Of a stretch of 64,000 nucleotides of DNA, positions 7,937 through 16,344 are shown piece after piece. Origin of the DNA: Anaerohalosphaera lusitana. Its GTDB lineage: Bacteria > Planctomycetota > Phycisphaerae > Sedimentisphaerales > Anaerohalosphaeraceae. The first letter of the stretch is position 1. Every line of letters starts with the position of its first letter. The stretch covers positions 744,001-808,000 of the forward strand of contig NZ_CP019791.1 of NCBI RefSeq assembly GCF_002007645.1, read 5' to 3'. Position numbers and translations under genes: made by a program. The notes beneath the pieces are model-generated. The model was given only the letters and a program-made list of their open reading frames with translations. It was not told the origin of the DNA and did no database searches.

Positions 7937-9805
7937 ATGCTAAAAGAAGAACTGCAAAACATTTTACAGCAAAGAGTTATGATAGGCGATGGTGCAATGG
8001 GTACCATGCTTTATCAGCGGGGGGTTTTTGTAAACACATGTTTCGATGAGCTGAATCTGACCAAACGTGAGCTTATCAAGAGCGTGCATGCCGAGTATAT
8101 CGAGGCTGGTTGTGATTTTGTCGAGACCAACACGTTCGGTGCGAATGCCTACAAGCTGGGCAAATTCGGCCTGGTCGACAGTGTTGAAGCTATAAACAAG
8201 GCAGGCGTTGAGATCGCGAAGGAAATTGCCCAAGAGCACGAAGTGCTCGTTGCAGGTTCGATCGGTCCGCTGGGCAGGGAAATAGTAGATTTTGGCCCAG
8301 ATTCGGTCGATGAGATCCGCGGTATTTTCGCGCAGCAGGCGAAGGCGCTGGCTGATGCTGGTGCCGATTTTCTCATGCTGGAGACGTTTTCAAATCCGGA
8401 TGAGCTGGCGGTTGCTGTTGAGGCTGCGGCAAGTGTTTGCGATCTTGCGATCGTCGCGCAGATCGCGGTCAGTGAGCTTAACAAGACTGTGTACGGCAAG
8501 GCGATCGATGAGGCCGTCGGGCAGATAGCTGAGATGGATGCGGTCACGGCGGTCGGGCTCAACTGTGCGGTAGGCCCAGTGGGGATGCTTGCCGGTCTTC
8601 AGGCTATCCGCGAAGTGACAGACAAGCCGATCAGCATCGTACCCAACGCGGGTATGCCCAAGGAAATAGACGGCCGGACGATGTACATGTCTACGCCGGA
8701 ATATATGTCCGAGTACGCCAAGCGTTTCTTTGAGAACGGTGCGCGGATAATCGGCGGATGTTGCGGTACTACGCCGGCACATATTCGCGAAATCGCCAAG
8801 GCGGTAAAAGCCGTCGACAAGGCGATGGTCACCGAGCCTGAAAGGCGGGTGGAGGTACACAAGAAGGCCGAAGCTGTCGGGCAGGAGCCCGTGCCGCTGA
8901 TGCACCGTTCAAAGCTCGGGGCGAAACTTGCGCGGGGGCAGCAGATCACATGTGTCGAGCTGACGCCGCCTCGCGGTGTTGACGTGAGCAAGATGCTCGA
9001 AAAGGTCGAGCTTTGCGAGCGGTACGGTATCGATGCGATAAACATACCGGACGGGCCTCGGGCCAGTTCCAGGCTTTCTCCCCTGGTGGCTGCGGCGAAG
9101 ATACAGGAGCATGCCGACATCGAGGCGATACTGCACGTTTGCTGCCGGGACCGGAACGTGATCGGGATGCAGTCGGATATGCTTGGGGCGCATCTGTTGG
9201 GTGTTCGCAATCTGCTGCTGGTGACAGGTGACCCGCCCAAGCTGGGCGAATATCCGAATGCGACGGCAGTCTTCGATCTGGATGCGATCGCACTCACTTC
9301 GGTCGTGCACAATCTCAATCGCGGGCTCGACGTTGCGGGCAATGAGCTCAAGGGCACGCTGAGCATGACGGTGGGCGTCGGTGCGAATCCGGTAGCGAGT
9401 GAGATGAAACGCGAGATCGATCGGTTCAAGGCAAAGGTTGACGCCGGCGCTGAGTACGCGATCACTCAGCCGGTGTTTGATACGGAGATGCTGTTCGCGT
9501 TCATGGAAGCCGTGAAGGATCACAAGATACCGATCATCGCGGGTATCTGGCCGTTCACGAGCTACAAGAACGCCGAATTCATGGCGAACGAGGTGCCGGG
9601 CGTTGTTGTGCCTGACGCACTGCTGGAGCGGATGAGCAAGGCGAAAACACGTGAAGAAGGCAAGCGGCTCGGCGTTGAGATCGCACGCGAGATGATCGAA
9701 GCGATGGGTCACTGCGTCGACGGTTTTGCCGTAAGTGCGCCGTTCGGTAATGTCAAGGTCGCGCTGGCGGCGTTGGGCAAGATCGGGATCGACGAGATTT
9801 CGTAA
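7937..9805 (+). CDS. Bifunctional homocysteine S-methyltransferase / 5,10-methylenetetrahydrofolate reductase
   Basis: Two enzymes in one 622-residue chain, the architecture of Bacillus YitJ. The N-terminal half (about residues 1-290) is a homocysteine methyltransferase barrel, with MIGDGAMGTMLYQRG at its start and zinc cysteines in GLNCAVGP and IGGCCGTTP. The C-terminal half is a MetF-type reductase: VELTPPRGVDVSKM at the entry, LVTGDPPK near the flavin, and AITQPVFDTEMLF. Together they would make and transfer methyl groups for methionine synthesis or one-carbon metabolism. The open frame extends 48 codons upstream, but ATG 7937 has a GGATGG ribosome site and matches the family start. It lacks the cobalamin-binding and activation domains of MetH, so it is either B12-independent or works with separate modules. 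Confidence 0.9.
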   Translation: MLKEELQNILQQRVMIGDGAMGTMLYQRGVFVNTCFDELNLTKRELIKSVHAEYIEAGCDFVETNTFGANAYKLGKFGLVDSVEAINKAGVEIAKEIAQEHEVLVAGSIGPLGREIVDFGPDSVDEIRGIFAQQAKALADAGADFLMLETFSNPDELAVAVEAAASVCDLAIVAQIAVSELNKTVYGKAIDEAVGQIAEMDAVTAVGLNCAVGPVGMLAGLQAIREVTDKPISIVPNAGMPKEIDGRTMYMSTPEYMSEYAKRFFENGARIIGGCCGTTPAHIREIAKAVKAVDKAMVTEPERRVEVHKKAEAVGQEPVPLMHRSKLGAKLARGQQITCVELTPPRGVDVSKMLEKVELCERYGIDAINIPDGPRASSRLSPLVAAAKIQEHADIEAILHVCCRDRNVIGMQSDMLGAHLLGVRNLLLVTGDPPKLGEYPNATAVFDLDAIALTSVVHNLNRGLDVAGNELKGTLSMTVGVGANPVASEMKREIDRFKAKVDAGAEYAITQPVFDTEMLFAFMEAVKDHKIPIIAGIWPFTSYKNAEFMANEVPGVVVPDALLERMSKAKTREEGKRLGVEIAREMIEAMGHCVDGFAVSAPFGNVKVALAALGKIGIDEIS

Positions 9806-9814
9806 TGATTTTAA

Positions 9815-9861
9815 CCGCGTCCAGCTTCCGGTTTTATGTGCCGGAGCTGGAACGCGGATTT
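9815..9861. terminator. Stem-loop terminator between convergent genes
   Basis: Two 17-base arms, CCGCGTCCAGCTTCCGG (9815-9831) and CCGGAGCTGGAACGCGG (9841-9857), pair almost throughout over a 9-base loop, followed by ATTTTA. It separates the methyltransferase gene (+) from the octahaem cytochrome gene (-). Confidence 0.75.
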
Positions 9862-9883
9862 TACTGCTGCAGGGGGAGGCGTA

Positions 9884-11257
9884 CTAATCTTCTCGCATGA
9901 AGGCCGGCTTCTCGGTGCTGCCTGTGGCGCCGGGGACCTCGTGCACCTTTGCGGGTTCGCCTGTTTTCATCAGATGGTCGTACTGACGTTCTATTTCCAT
10001 GTATCGCTGTTTTAGTTCGTAGAAGCCGTGCCACCATGCGTAGTCCGGCGCCATCATCGCCGCACCGAAGCGAGCCCGTCGCCCCTCGTGGTGCCAGAAT
10101 TCGTACATGTCGAATTCCAGTTCCTGGTCCAGCGGCTTTTCGTCGTCCAGCAGCTTCTTTGCGTAGAGCTGGTCTATCATCTTCTTGGCCGGTTTGTAAT
10201 AGACCTCGTTGTAGTTTTCGATTGCTTTGTCATAGCGGTCGAAATGGCCGTCCGTCCAGGTCTGCGAATGGCAGGCCAGGCAGACATTTTTCATTTTCTC
10301 TCGTTCGGTTTTCCAGTTCGTTTTGGAAGGGAAGGGCTTGAATTCGCTCGGTCGGATGGTGAGCGGGGCCTGCGATTCCCATGCGAGACGTTCGGTTACA
10401 TCGTGCGTTGTGGCCACGCCGTTGACGCCTGACATGTGACATGTCGAACAGGTCGGTGCGCGGTAGTCCACGCCCGGCGTCCATGTGCCCGGCGCAGAGT
10501 CCCAGTTCCATTCGTCGCCCTGGGCGTGATAGATCGCGCCGTGTTTGGATTCTTCATATATCTCGATCTGCGGGTGGTCGGGGCCGAGATGACACTGGCC
10601 GCATGCTTCGGGTTTGCGGGATTCTGAGACAGAGAATAGATGCCGGGTGTGACAGCTCGAACAGCTTCCCTTGCTGCCGTCGGGATTAACCCTTCCTACG
10701 CCGACGTTTGGCCAGGTTTCGGGATCGAACGTGCCGTCCTTTTGCATCTTGACGACGCTGCCGTGGCAGTGCTCGCAGCCGGTGGATCGTTCGATCGAGT
10801 TGTTCATGCCGGCGTTGAGCCACGGGTCGAACTTCCAGATGATCTCGAGCGTATTGGCGTGCTTGCTCTTGCTGTACTCAGCCGCTTCGGCAGGGTGGCA
10901 TCGCGAGCAGTCTTTCGGGCTGACGATGGGGCTGATGGCGGTTTTGTCGTGTTCGAAATGGCTCTGGCTGATGTCTTCGTCGGCAGCGCCGGCCTGGTGG
11001 CAGTCGAGGCAGGTGATGTTTGCGTGTGCGTGTCGGCTCTCGGCCCAGTCGGCGACTATGCCTCGGCTCTCGTCTGCATGACAGGTGATGCACTCGCGGG
11101 CGTCTTCGGATACGTCCCGCTCTATGCGGAATGACTTGAGCTTCGGGTCCGGCGGTGCGTAGGTCTTTTCTTCTTCATCATCGGCGGCAAAACCGACGAC
11201 TGCGGCGACAGCAACGATGGAGCAGCATGCGATTGCGATGTATTTTGTTGAGAGCAT
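9884..11257 (-). CDS. Octahaem c-type cytochrome, hydroxylamine oxidoreductase (HAO)-like
   Basis: A 457-residue periplasmic protein: the N-terminus (about 24 residues) is a signal peptide. Eight CXXCH motifs are read in order: CITCH, CLDCH, CSRCH, CEHCH, CSSCH, CGQCH, CSTCH, CLACH. The count, the size and the C-terminal helical region with WHHEGRRARFGAAMM and YAWWHGFYEL fit the HAO/octahaem nitrite-reductase family. In anaerobes such proteins, paired with a NapC-type partner, are thought to work reductively on nitrite or hydroxylamine. The gene follows the NapC-type gene by 17 bases, so electrons probably flow quinol pool to tetrahaem protein to this protein. Whether the tyrosine cross-link of oxidising HAO is present cannot be told by eye, so the reaction direction is unknown. 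Confidence 0.85.
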   Translation of the reverse strand: MLSTKYIAIACCSIVAVAAVVGFAADDEEEKTYAPPDPKLKSFRIERDVSEDARECITCHADESRGIVADWAESRHAHANITCLDCHQAGAADEDISQSHFEHDKTAISPIVSPKDCSRCHPAEAAEYSKSKHANTLEIIWKFDPWLNAGMNNSIERSTGCEHCHGSVVKMQKDGTFDPETWPNVGVGRVNPDGSKGSCSSCHTRHLFSVSESRKPEACGQCHLGPDHPQIEIYEESKHGAIYHAQGDEWNWDSAPGTWTPGVDYRAPTCSTCHMSGVNGVATTHDVTERLAWESQAPLTIRPSEFKPFPSKTNWKTEREKMKNVCLACHSQTWTDGHFDRYDKAIENYNEVYYKPAKKMIDQLYAKKLLDDEKPLDQELEFDMYEFWHHEGRRARFGAAMMAPDYAWWHGFYELKQRYMEIERQYDHLMKTGEPAKVHEVPGATGSTEKPAFMRED

Positions 11258-11274
11258 AACGGTTCCCTTTCAGA

Positions 11275-11832
11275 TTATGGTGAGAACAGTTTCCGTTTTC
11301 GTTCGTGGCCGACGCTTTCATGGCAGGCGACGCAGCGGTTTTCAGGATCGTCGGGGTTGTTGATCGCGGTCTTGTGGGCCTTGAGAGCGGCCGAGCTGGA
11401 TGGTCTGGTCAGCAGGTCGTCGTGGCAGTAGGTGCATCGGCTGTCGGGCATGTGTTCGAGGACCTTCCGGCGGATCTCCTCGCGGTCGTATTCCGGGCCG
11501 AAGTAGTGCATGTAGAAATCCTTGGCGCCCGCGTAGGCCTTTGCGGTCATGTGCGTGAAGTATTTTTCTTTGGGCGGCAGGTGGCACTCGATGCAGTCCA
11601 CCTCGATGCCCAACTCGTTCGTGCCGTGGGTGGAAAGCTCCCACGTGCGGTAGCTGACCTTCATTTCGTGACAGCGTGTACCGCAGTATTCGGAAGCGGA
11701 GGTCGGTTTGGCGGCAGCGTTTATGCCGATAAAGGCAAGCAGAGCGAACGCCAGCCCCGCCAAAAACGCCGGTCCGTATCGCCGAAAGGTCCTCCATGCA
11801 AAGGCGTAGATTCTTTTCACCAGTCGCAGCAT
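11275..11832 (-). CDS. NapC/NirT/NrfH-type membrane-anchored tetrahaem cytochrome c
   Basis: Quinol dehydrogenase of 185 residues that would feed electrons to the octahaem protein encoded just downstream. A basic N-terminus is followed by one membrane helix (about residues 20-41, GPAFLAGLAFALLAFIG). Four haem sites follow: CGTRCH, CIECH, CTYCH and CVACH. The first has three residues between the cysteines instead of two (TGC GGT ACA CGC TGT CAC on the coding strand), and is followed by EM as in the CHEM motif of the family. No convincing ribosome site precedes the ATG, so the start is less sure than the rest. The two-gene arrangement resembles HaoCA of epsilonproteobacteria. Confidence 0.85.
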   Translation of the reverse strand: MLRLVKRIYAFAWRTFRRYGPAFLAGLAFALLAFIGINAAAKPTSASEYCGTRCHEMKVSYRTWELSTHGTNELGIEVDCIECHLPPKEKYFTHMTAKAYAGAKDFYMHYFGPEYDREEIRRKVLEHMPDSRCTYCHDDLLTRPSSSAALKAHKTAINNPDDPENRCVACHESVGHERKRKLFSP

Positions 11833-11916
11833 GACTATACCATACCGGATGCGTGGAGATTGGGAAAGGTTAAATCCGGTTTAAAAACCGAAGTTTTGAC
11901 GGGTTCGGCGCGGTTA

Positions 11917-11950
11917 AAAGGCCCCTCGTCCTAATGGGCGAAGGGGCTTG
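11917..11950 (-). terminator. Terminator of the leucine-rich-repeat protein gene
   Basis: A stem built from AGGCCCCTCGTCC and GGGCGAAGGGGCTT; on the minus strand it is followed by TTTTAACC. Nearly the same sequence serves as terminator of lysA at 13541-13576. Confidence 0.7.
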
Positions 11951-11975
11951 AGGTTTAGTGTGAGAAGGCGGACGT

Positions 11976-13418
11976 TTACCTGGCCGAGCATTTGCGTCTT
12001 ATCAGGGCGAGGGAACCGAGGGTGAGCAAGGCGACAGTGGCTGGTTCAGGGGTGATGAGTTCATGACCTTCGACAGCGTCCCATGCGAGCAGATCCGCCT
12101 GTACATCCACCGACCATGTATCCCATGGGCCGGTGACATCGAGCCAGTTGAGCGAATCGAGATTAACAGCCAGATCCGCTACTTCACGGCCACTCAGGTT
12201 AGAGGTATTTGCAAAACTCACTGCTTCGAGTGAGTCCATTCCGTACATGGCAGACAAGTTCAGGACTGACGAAAAATCTGTTTTGTTAAAGTTCATAAGG
12301 TTGATTGCATCTAAACGGTCCAGTCCTGAAAACCAGCTATACGTATCGCTGCCAATCATAAGAGCATTAAAACCTTGTTGACCGATGATTATTTCTGAGA
12401 GTATCACCGTATCGATCGGATTTAAATCTATGCTGAATCGTTCCAGGGATGAAAGATTGGCCTTTCGCAGATTTAGCGTTTCAATGTTGTTCCTATCCAA
12501 GTTGAGTTCCTTGAGATATCGTGAATTGGAAAATGCCTCATCCGCGATTCGGTTGATTTGATTGCCGGCCAGATTCAGTGTCTGCAGGCTGCGGGGTGCG
12601 GCAAAAGTAGTTCTGCCAATTTCGCTGAGTTGATTATTGGCTAGCTCAAGTGTATGCAAGTGGTCAAGGTTTTGGAAACCAGTGCCGTCAATGCTGGTTA
12701 TGTCGTTGTTGGTCAAGTAAAGTCTGGCAAGAATATCGAGCCCGCTGAAGGCTCCTGGCTCGATACTGGAAATATTATTATTGCGAAAATCCAGATCCTG
12801 CAGGCTGCTAAGGTCTTGCAAATAATCAGATTCGATACGGTTTAGCTGATTGAAACCAAGATAAAGGCTTATGAGGTGGCTTGGTCCTGCAAATGCATCT
12901 GCAGAAATGCTGCTTATATTATTGTGGCCGAGTGAAAGAGAACGCAGATTCGTTAGTGGCTGGAAATTTCGAGCGCCTATATTAGTTATTTGGTTTTCAC
13001 TAAGCTTGAGTGTTTGCAGGTTACTTAGACCGATAAACTGGCTGGATCTTACTTCCGTGAGGGGGTTGCTGCTGAGCGTGAGAGATCGCAGATTATGCAA
13101 GTCCTGAAAAGACCCATCCTCAATGCTGGAAATCTGATTCGAGCCAAGGTGCAGCTCTTCGAGATTGCTCAGTCCATAGAAATCACCCGCATAAAGGCTG
13201 CTTAGGTAATTTCTATGAAGCATGAGTTCCTGCAGGTGGGGGAAATTGTTTGCTAACCCTTCCAGCGAAGTGATCGATTTTCTGTATGCATCTATTTGCG
13301 TTTCATTGCCAGAGAGGTTTTCCTCCTGTGCCCATTCGTTAAAAGTTTTGCCGTAAACCTGACAAGTGCAGATGGTTAACATGAGAGTGCAAACGTATGT
13401 CAGCAATTTCGCGTTCAT
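11976..13418 (-). CDS. Secreted leucine-rich repeat protein with PEP-CTERM anchor
   Basis: 480 residues with a signal peptide (about 1-23) and about a dozen 24-residue leucine-rich repeats of the type LxxLxLxxNxIxxIxxxxFxxL across residues 60-330, a protein-binding solenoid. A further non-repetitive segment leads to the C-terminal ITPEPATVALLTLGSLALI plus RRKCSAR, a typical PEP-CTERM signal (PEP, hydrophobic helix, basic end) used by exosortase/archaeosortase systems for envelope sorting. No exosortase gene is in the window. The gene stands alone with its own promoter, a GAGGGG ribosome site and a terminator. Ligand and role are unknown. Confidence 0.88.
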   Translation of the reverse strand: MNAKLLTYVCTLMLTICTCQVYGKTFNEWAQEENLSGNETQIDAYRKSITSLEGLANNFPHLQELMLHRNYLSSLYAGDFYGLSNLEELHLGSNQISSIEDGSFQDLHNLRSLTLSSNPLTEVRSSQFIGLSNLQTLKLSENQITNIGARNFQPLTNLRSLSLGHNNISSISADAFAGPSHLISLYLGFNQLNRIESDYLQDLSSLQDLDFRNNNISSIEPGAFSGLDILARLYLTNNDITSIDGTGFQNLDHLHTLELANNQLSEIGRTTFAAPRSLQTLNLAGNQINRIADEAFSNSRYLKELNLDRNNIETLNLRKANLSSLERFSIDLNPIDTVILSEIIIGQQGFNALMIGSDTYSWFSGLDRLDAINLMNFNKTDFSSVLNLSAMYGMDSLEAVSFANTSNLSGREVADLAVNLDSLNWLDVTGPWDTWSVDVQADLLAWDAVEGHELITPEPATVALLTLGSLALIRRKCSAR

Positions 13419-13458
13419 GATTCCCCTCTTCCAATTAACTATTGTGGTTTGCGTCTAT

Positions 13459-13486
13459 AGTATACTGGCTTTAGATGGAAACTCAA
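13459..13486 (-). promoter_or_regulatory. Promoter of the leucine-rich-repeat protein gene
   Basis: On the minus strand TTGAGT, 16 bp spacer, TATACT; about 40 bases upstream of the start codon. Confidence 0.6.
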
Positions 13487-13540
13487 GTAAAAATTCGTAT
13501 TCTGGATAAATAAATATACAGCCATTGATTTGATAATAGA

Positions 13541-13576
13541 AAAAGGCCCCTCGTCCTGGTGGGCGAAGGGCCTTTT
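13541..13576 (-). terminator. Terminator of lysA
   Basis: AAAAGGCCC at the left arm pairs with GGGCCTTTT at the right arm, with further pairing in the interior (TCGTCC / GGGCGA). On the minus strand T-rich sequence follows. It shares about 27 of 29 positions with the hairpin at 11917-11950. Confidence 0.75.
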
Positions 13577-13628
13577 GTATGGTCTCAGTCTTTATCAGAC
13601 CGTCTGGTCGGTATTTTTTAGTTTACTA

Positions 13629-14909
13629 TTATACCTTTTCCAGTGCTATCAGGTCGCTGTAGGTCTGGCGTTTTCTGATCGTTGTGAAGGTGTCGCCGTC
13701 TACGAGCACTTCGGGCAGCATCGGGCGCGAGTTGTAGTTGCTTGACATGGTGTAGCCGTATGCGCCTGCGGTGAAGACGGAGATCAGGTCGCCCCGCTGG
13801 ACGGGTGCGAGTGATCTGCCCTGTGCGAGGAAGTCGGAGCCCTCGCAGATCGGGCCGACGATGTCGACGATTTCGCTGCCGTCGATGTTCATATCCTTCT
13901 GACGCTTGCCGGGCATGAATTTGTCCTCGACGACTGCGGGCCAGATAAAGTGGAACGAGCCGTACAGCGGCGGACGGATCAGGTCGTTCATGCCGGCGTC
14001 TACGATGACGAACTTTTTCTTGCCGCCCTTTTTCAGGTACAACACCTTCGTGAGCATGATGGCTGAGTTTGCCGCAACGGATGCACCTGGTTCGAGGATC
14101 AGCTTGAGGTTCTTGCCCTTGAGCATCGGGACGATCGCCGCTGCGTAATTCGCTGCTGCGGGTGCGGTGTTCGTTTCGTAGTCCGCTCCGTATCCGCCGC
14201 CAAGGTCGATGGCTTCAATGGTGTGGCCGTCGGCACGCAGATCGTCGATGAGCTTGAGGGTTTTCTCGAGTGCCTCAACGTACGGTTCAACTGTTTTGCC
14301 TGCCGAGCCGAGGTGGACGTGGATCGCACAGAGATCGACCTGACCGTTCTTGCCGTACTCTTCGAAGACGCGGCGGGCACGTTCGATGTCCACGCCGAAC
14401 TTGCTTTCCTTTTTGCCGGTGGTGGTGTAGGTGTGCGTCTTGGGGTCGACGTCGGGGTTGACACGCAGTGCGGCCTTTGGATTCTTGTCGTGTTCCCTTG
14501 CGAGCTTGATCAGGTTTTCGAGTTCCATTTCGGACTCGATATTGAAATAGCCGATCGGGGCGTTCATCGCATCGACGATCTCCTGGTCGGTTTTGCCCAC
14601 GCCCGCGTAGACGATCTTTGTCGTGTCTGCGCCTGCCTGCTGTGCGCGGAAGAGCTCGCCGCCGGAGACGATATCGAAACCGCTGCCTGCCTGTGCGAGG
14701 AACTTGAGAATGTTAATGTTGCTGCAGGCCTTGATCGAATAGCAGATCGTGGTATCGAGCTCGGAATACGCCTCCTGAACCTTTTTCAGGTGGTCCAGGA
14801 AAGTGGCCTTGCTGTAGATATAGGCTGGCGTGCCTACAGCTTCGGCGATCTTTGATACGTCTACGCCCTCGGCGTAAAGTCTGCCGTCCTTATAACGGAA
14901 ATGATCCAT
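13629..14909 (-). CDS. lysA: Diaminopimelate decarboxylase
   Basis: Last step of lysine synthesis: decarboxylation of meso-diaminopimelate with pyridoxal phosphate; cytoplasmic. 426 residues, the usual length. The PLP lysine is in CYSIKACSN (about residue 59), the phosphate-binding glycines are in IDLGGGYGADY, the substrate arginine lies in LRVNPDVDP, and the C-terminal active-site cysteine motif is GPICEGSDFLA. An AGGAG ribosome site precedes the ATG. It has its own promoter and terminator, so it is monocistronic. The leader of about 95 bases is too short for a lysine riboswitch, but alternating short inverted repeats lie just upstream of the promoter. Confidence 0.96.
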   Translation of the reverse strand: MDHFRYKDGRLYAEGVDVSKIAEAVGTPAYIYSKATFLDHLKKVQEAYSELDTTICYSIKACSNINILKFLAQAGSGFDIVSGGELFRAQQAGADTTKIVYAGVGKTDQEIVDAMNAPIGYFNIESEMELENLIKLAREHDKNPKAALRVNPDVDPKTHTYTTTGKKESKFGVDIERARRVFEEYGKNGQVDLCAIHVHLGSAGKTVEPYVEALEKTLKLIDDLRADGHTIEAIDLGGGYGADYETNTAPAAANYAAAIVPMLKGKNLKLILEPGASVAANSAIMLTKVLYLKKGGKKKFVIVDAGMNDLIRPPLYGSFHFIWPAVVEDKFMPGKRQKDMNIDGSEIVDIVGPICEGSDFLAQGRSLAPVQRGDLISVFTAGAYGYTMSSNYNSRPMLPEVLVDGDTFTTIRKRQTYSDLIALEKV

Positions 14910-15011
14910 TTGTAACTCCTAATGTTTTCGTGTTCACGTTGTAATTTTCCCGGTTTCGTCAAACGCAAAGCCGCGGTCGCGGCGCGGACGTCGGCCGGAT
15001 AATAGACGGGT

Positions 15012-15039
15012 AGTATAACATGCCGTCGCGAAAATGCAA
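15012..15039 (-). promoter_or_regulatory. Promoter of lysA
   Basis: On the minus strand TTGCAT, 16 bp spacer, TATACT with an upstream TGT (extended -10). The start codon is about 100 bases downstream. Confidence 0.65.
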
Positions 15040-15048
15040 GTTAAGATG

Positions 15049-15076
15049 CTGATAGCGAATATCAGTTGTGCTGATA
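15049..15076. repeat. Three alternating half-sites upstream of the lysA promoter
   Basis: CTGATA (15049-15054), TATCAG (15060-15065) and CTGATA (15071-15076) alternate in orientation with 5-base spacers, a period of 11 bp, which puts them on one face of the helix. They start 10 bp upstream of the lysA -35 box. This looks like an operator or activator array, but it also lies just past the end of the upstream lipoprotein gene, where it could fold as RNA hairpins without a U-tract. Confidence 0.4.
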
Positions 15077-15084
15077 CCGCGCAG

Positions 15085-16308
15085 CTAGATCGCGTTTTTT
15101 ATCTGTTCGAGCGAGACGCCGAGTATCGCGCGGGCGATGGGGTCGAGATCATTTTCCGGGCCTGTGATGTGGAACGTCCGGTGGGTGTGTGAAAGAGACT
15201 CGTTCGGCGCAAGTGCGGCCGCTGGGCTCGAGGTCTCGAGCTCGTAAAATGGTCCAAACGGCTCGGCGCCTGGTTCGGCCGGTCCGTCGTTGTATGCGTT
15301 TACCGCATCGCCCCCGTATGGTTGTTCCTGGATTTCCCACATGGAGTTGACATAATCGGTCGCGCCGGCGGGTTTGGTGTACTGTACTATTGTGAGTACT
15401 TTGCGATCGGGATCATAGCTTCCTACTACGGGCTTTGCGCGCATCGGGTTAAGGCCGATCTTGGAGCGGTACTGTCCATCTGCAAGGAAGAATACGGTGC
15501 CGTCCTTAATGGTGAGGCGGTCATTGGGTACTTTGCCGAAATAGGCATCGTTAACGATGGGGCCGAGTTTGTCTTTGCTGCCTGGATGGAAGGGTGCGAC
15601 GACGGTTGTTTTCGGCCCGTGCTTGAACATGCCGAGTATCCAGATGGAAAGCAGGCCGTCCTTTTTCGTCCACTCGGTCGAACTCTGGTTTGTTAGCATG
15701 TTGCTGGACTGGAACGCCACGACATCGAGTGAGTCGGGAATCGCAATGCCGAGAAAATCCGTAACCAGGGGCCGTTCGATGAGGCTGATCTGACGAAAGA
15801 CTCCGAATTCAAAACTGGTTCCGGAGTAGTTGGTCAGTTCGGCGCTTTCAATAAACGTTACGCTGTTATCCTTTCGCACGGCCACTTCATATTTTTCAGT
15901 ATCAATAAAAGCGGGCGTCTGCCAGTGTTCGAGGTCGAAGGGGTCGCCCGGCTCGAAGAAGATTGAGTACTGGCCGCCCTCGGGCCCGAGCCAGAAGCGA
16001 TCCTCACCTCCGTAGGGATTGATGTGCGGCTTGGTCTCGCCCGATGCGATAAGGTCGTATTTCAAGAAGCCGTAACTTGCTCCGTTGTCTCCGCCTGCCG
16101 TGCTTGTCATGACGCGGCCCTGATATGCCGGGACGATCGCGATCTTTGCCTGGCCCGTGGAGTCGCTGAGGACGACCGTTTCGGTGTGGTCCTTAAGGAA
16201 TGCCACGTCTTCGCCGAAAGTTCGTTCGTTTGAGGTTTGCGAATTACTGCAGCCGGTCAAAAGTGCAACGACTACCAGTACCGGAACAACGATCAGGTTC
16301 AGCTTCAT
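15085..16308 (-). CDS. DUF6786-like lipoprotein
   Basis: 407 residues. The N-terminus has a lipoprotein signal with lipobox LLTGC (Cys at about residue 20), so it is probably anchored in the outer membrane facing the periplasm. Conserved-looking segments such as AYQGRVMTSTAGG, HINPYGGEDRFWLGPEGGQ and PVVGSYD match my memory of the DUF6786 family, found in Planctomycetes and Bacteroidetes, with a fold likely related to galactose mutarotase. ATG 16308 has a GGAGG ribosome site; the frame continues 9 codons upstream. It begins 36 bases after hypB and could be transcribed with the hyp operon, although no functional link to hydrogenase is known. Function is unknown. Confidence 0.75.
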   Translation of the reverse strand: MKLNLIVVPVLVVVALLTGCSNSQTSNERTFGEDVAFLKDHTETVVLSDSTGQAKIAIVPAYQGRVMTSTAGGDNGASYGFLKYDLIASGETKPHINPYGGEDRFWLGPEGGQYSIFFEPGDPFDLEHWQTPAFIDTEKYEVAVRKDNSVTFIESAELTNYSGTSFEFGVFRQISLIERPLVTDFLGIAIPDSLDVVAFQSSNMLTNQSSTEWTKKDGLLSIWILGMFKHGPKTTVVAPFHPGSKDKLGPIVNDAYFGKVPNDRLTIKDGTVFFLADGQYRSKIGLNPMRAKPVVGSYDPDRKVLTIVQYTKPAGATDYVNSMWEIQEQPYGGDAVNAYNDGPAEPGAEPFGPFYELETSSPAAALAPNESLSHTHRTFHITGPENDLDPIARAILGVSLEQIKNAI

Positions 16309-16344
16309 AATGGCCTCCGAAAAATGAATTGTCAAAGTCTTATG

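Noticed and set aside
14910-15011. Lysine riboswitch before lysA
   Set aside because: The leader between the predicted promoter and the ATG is about 95 bases, too short for the known five-helix aptamer, and its conserved core is absent.
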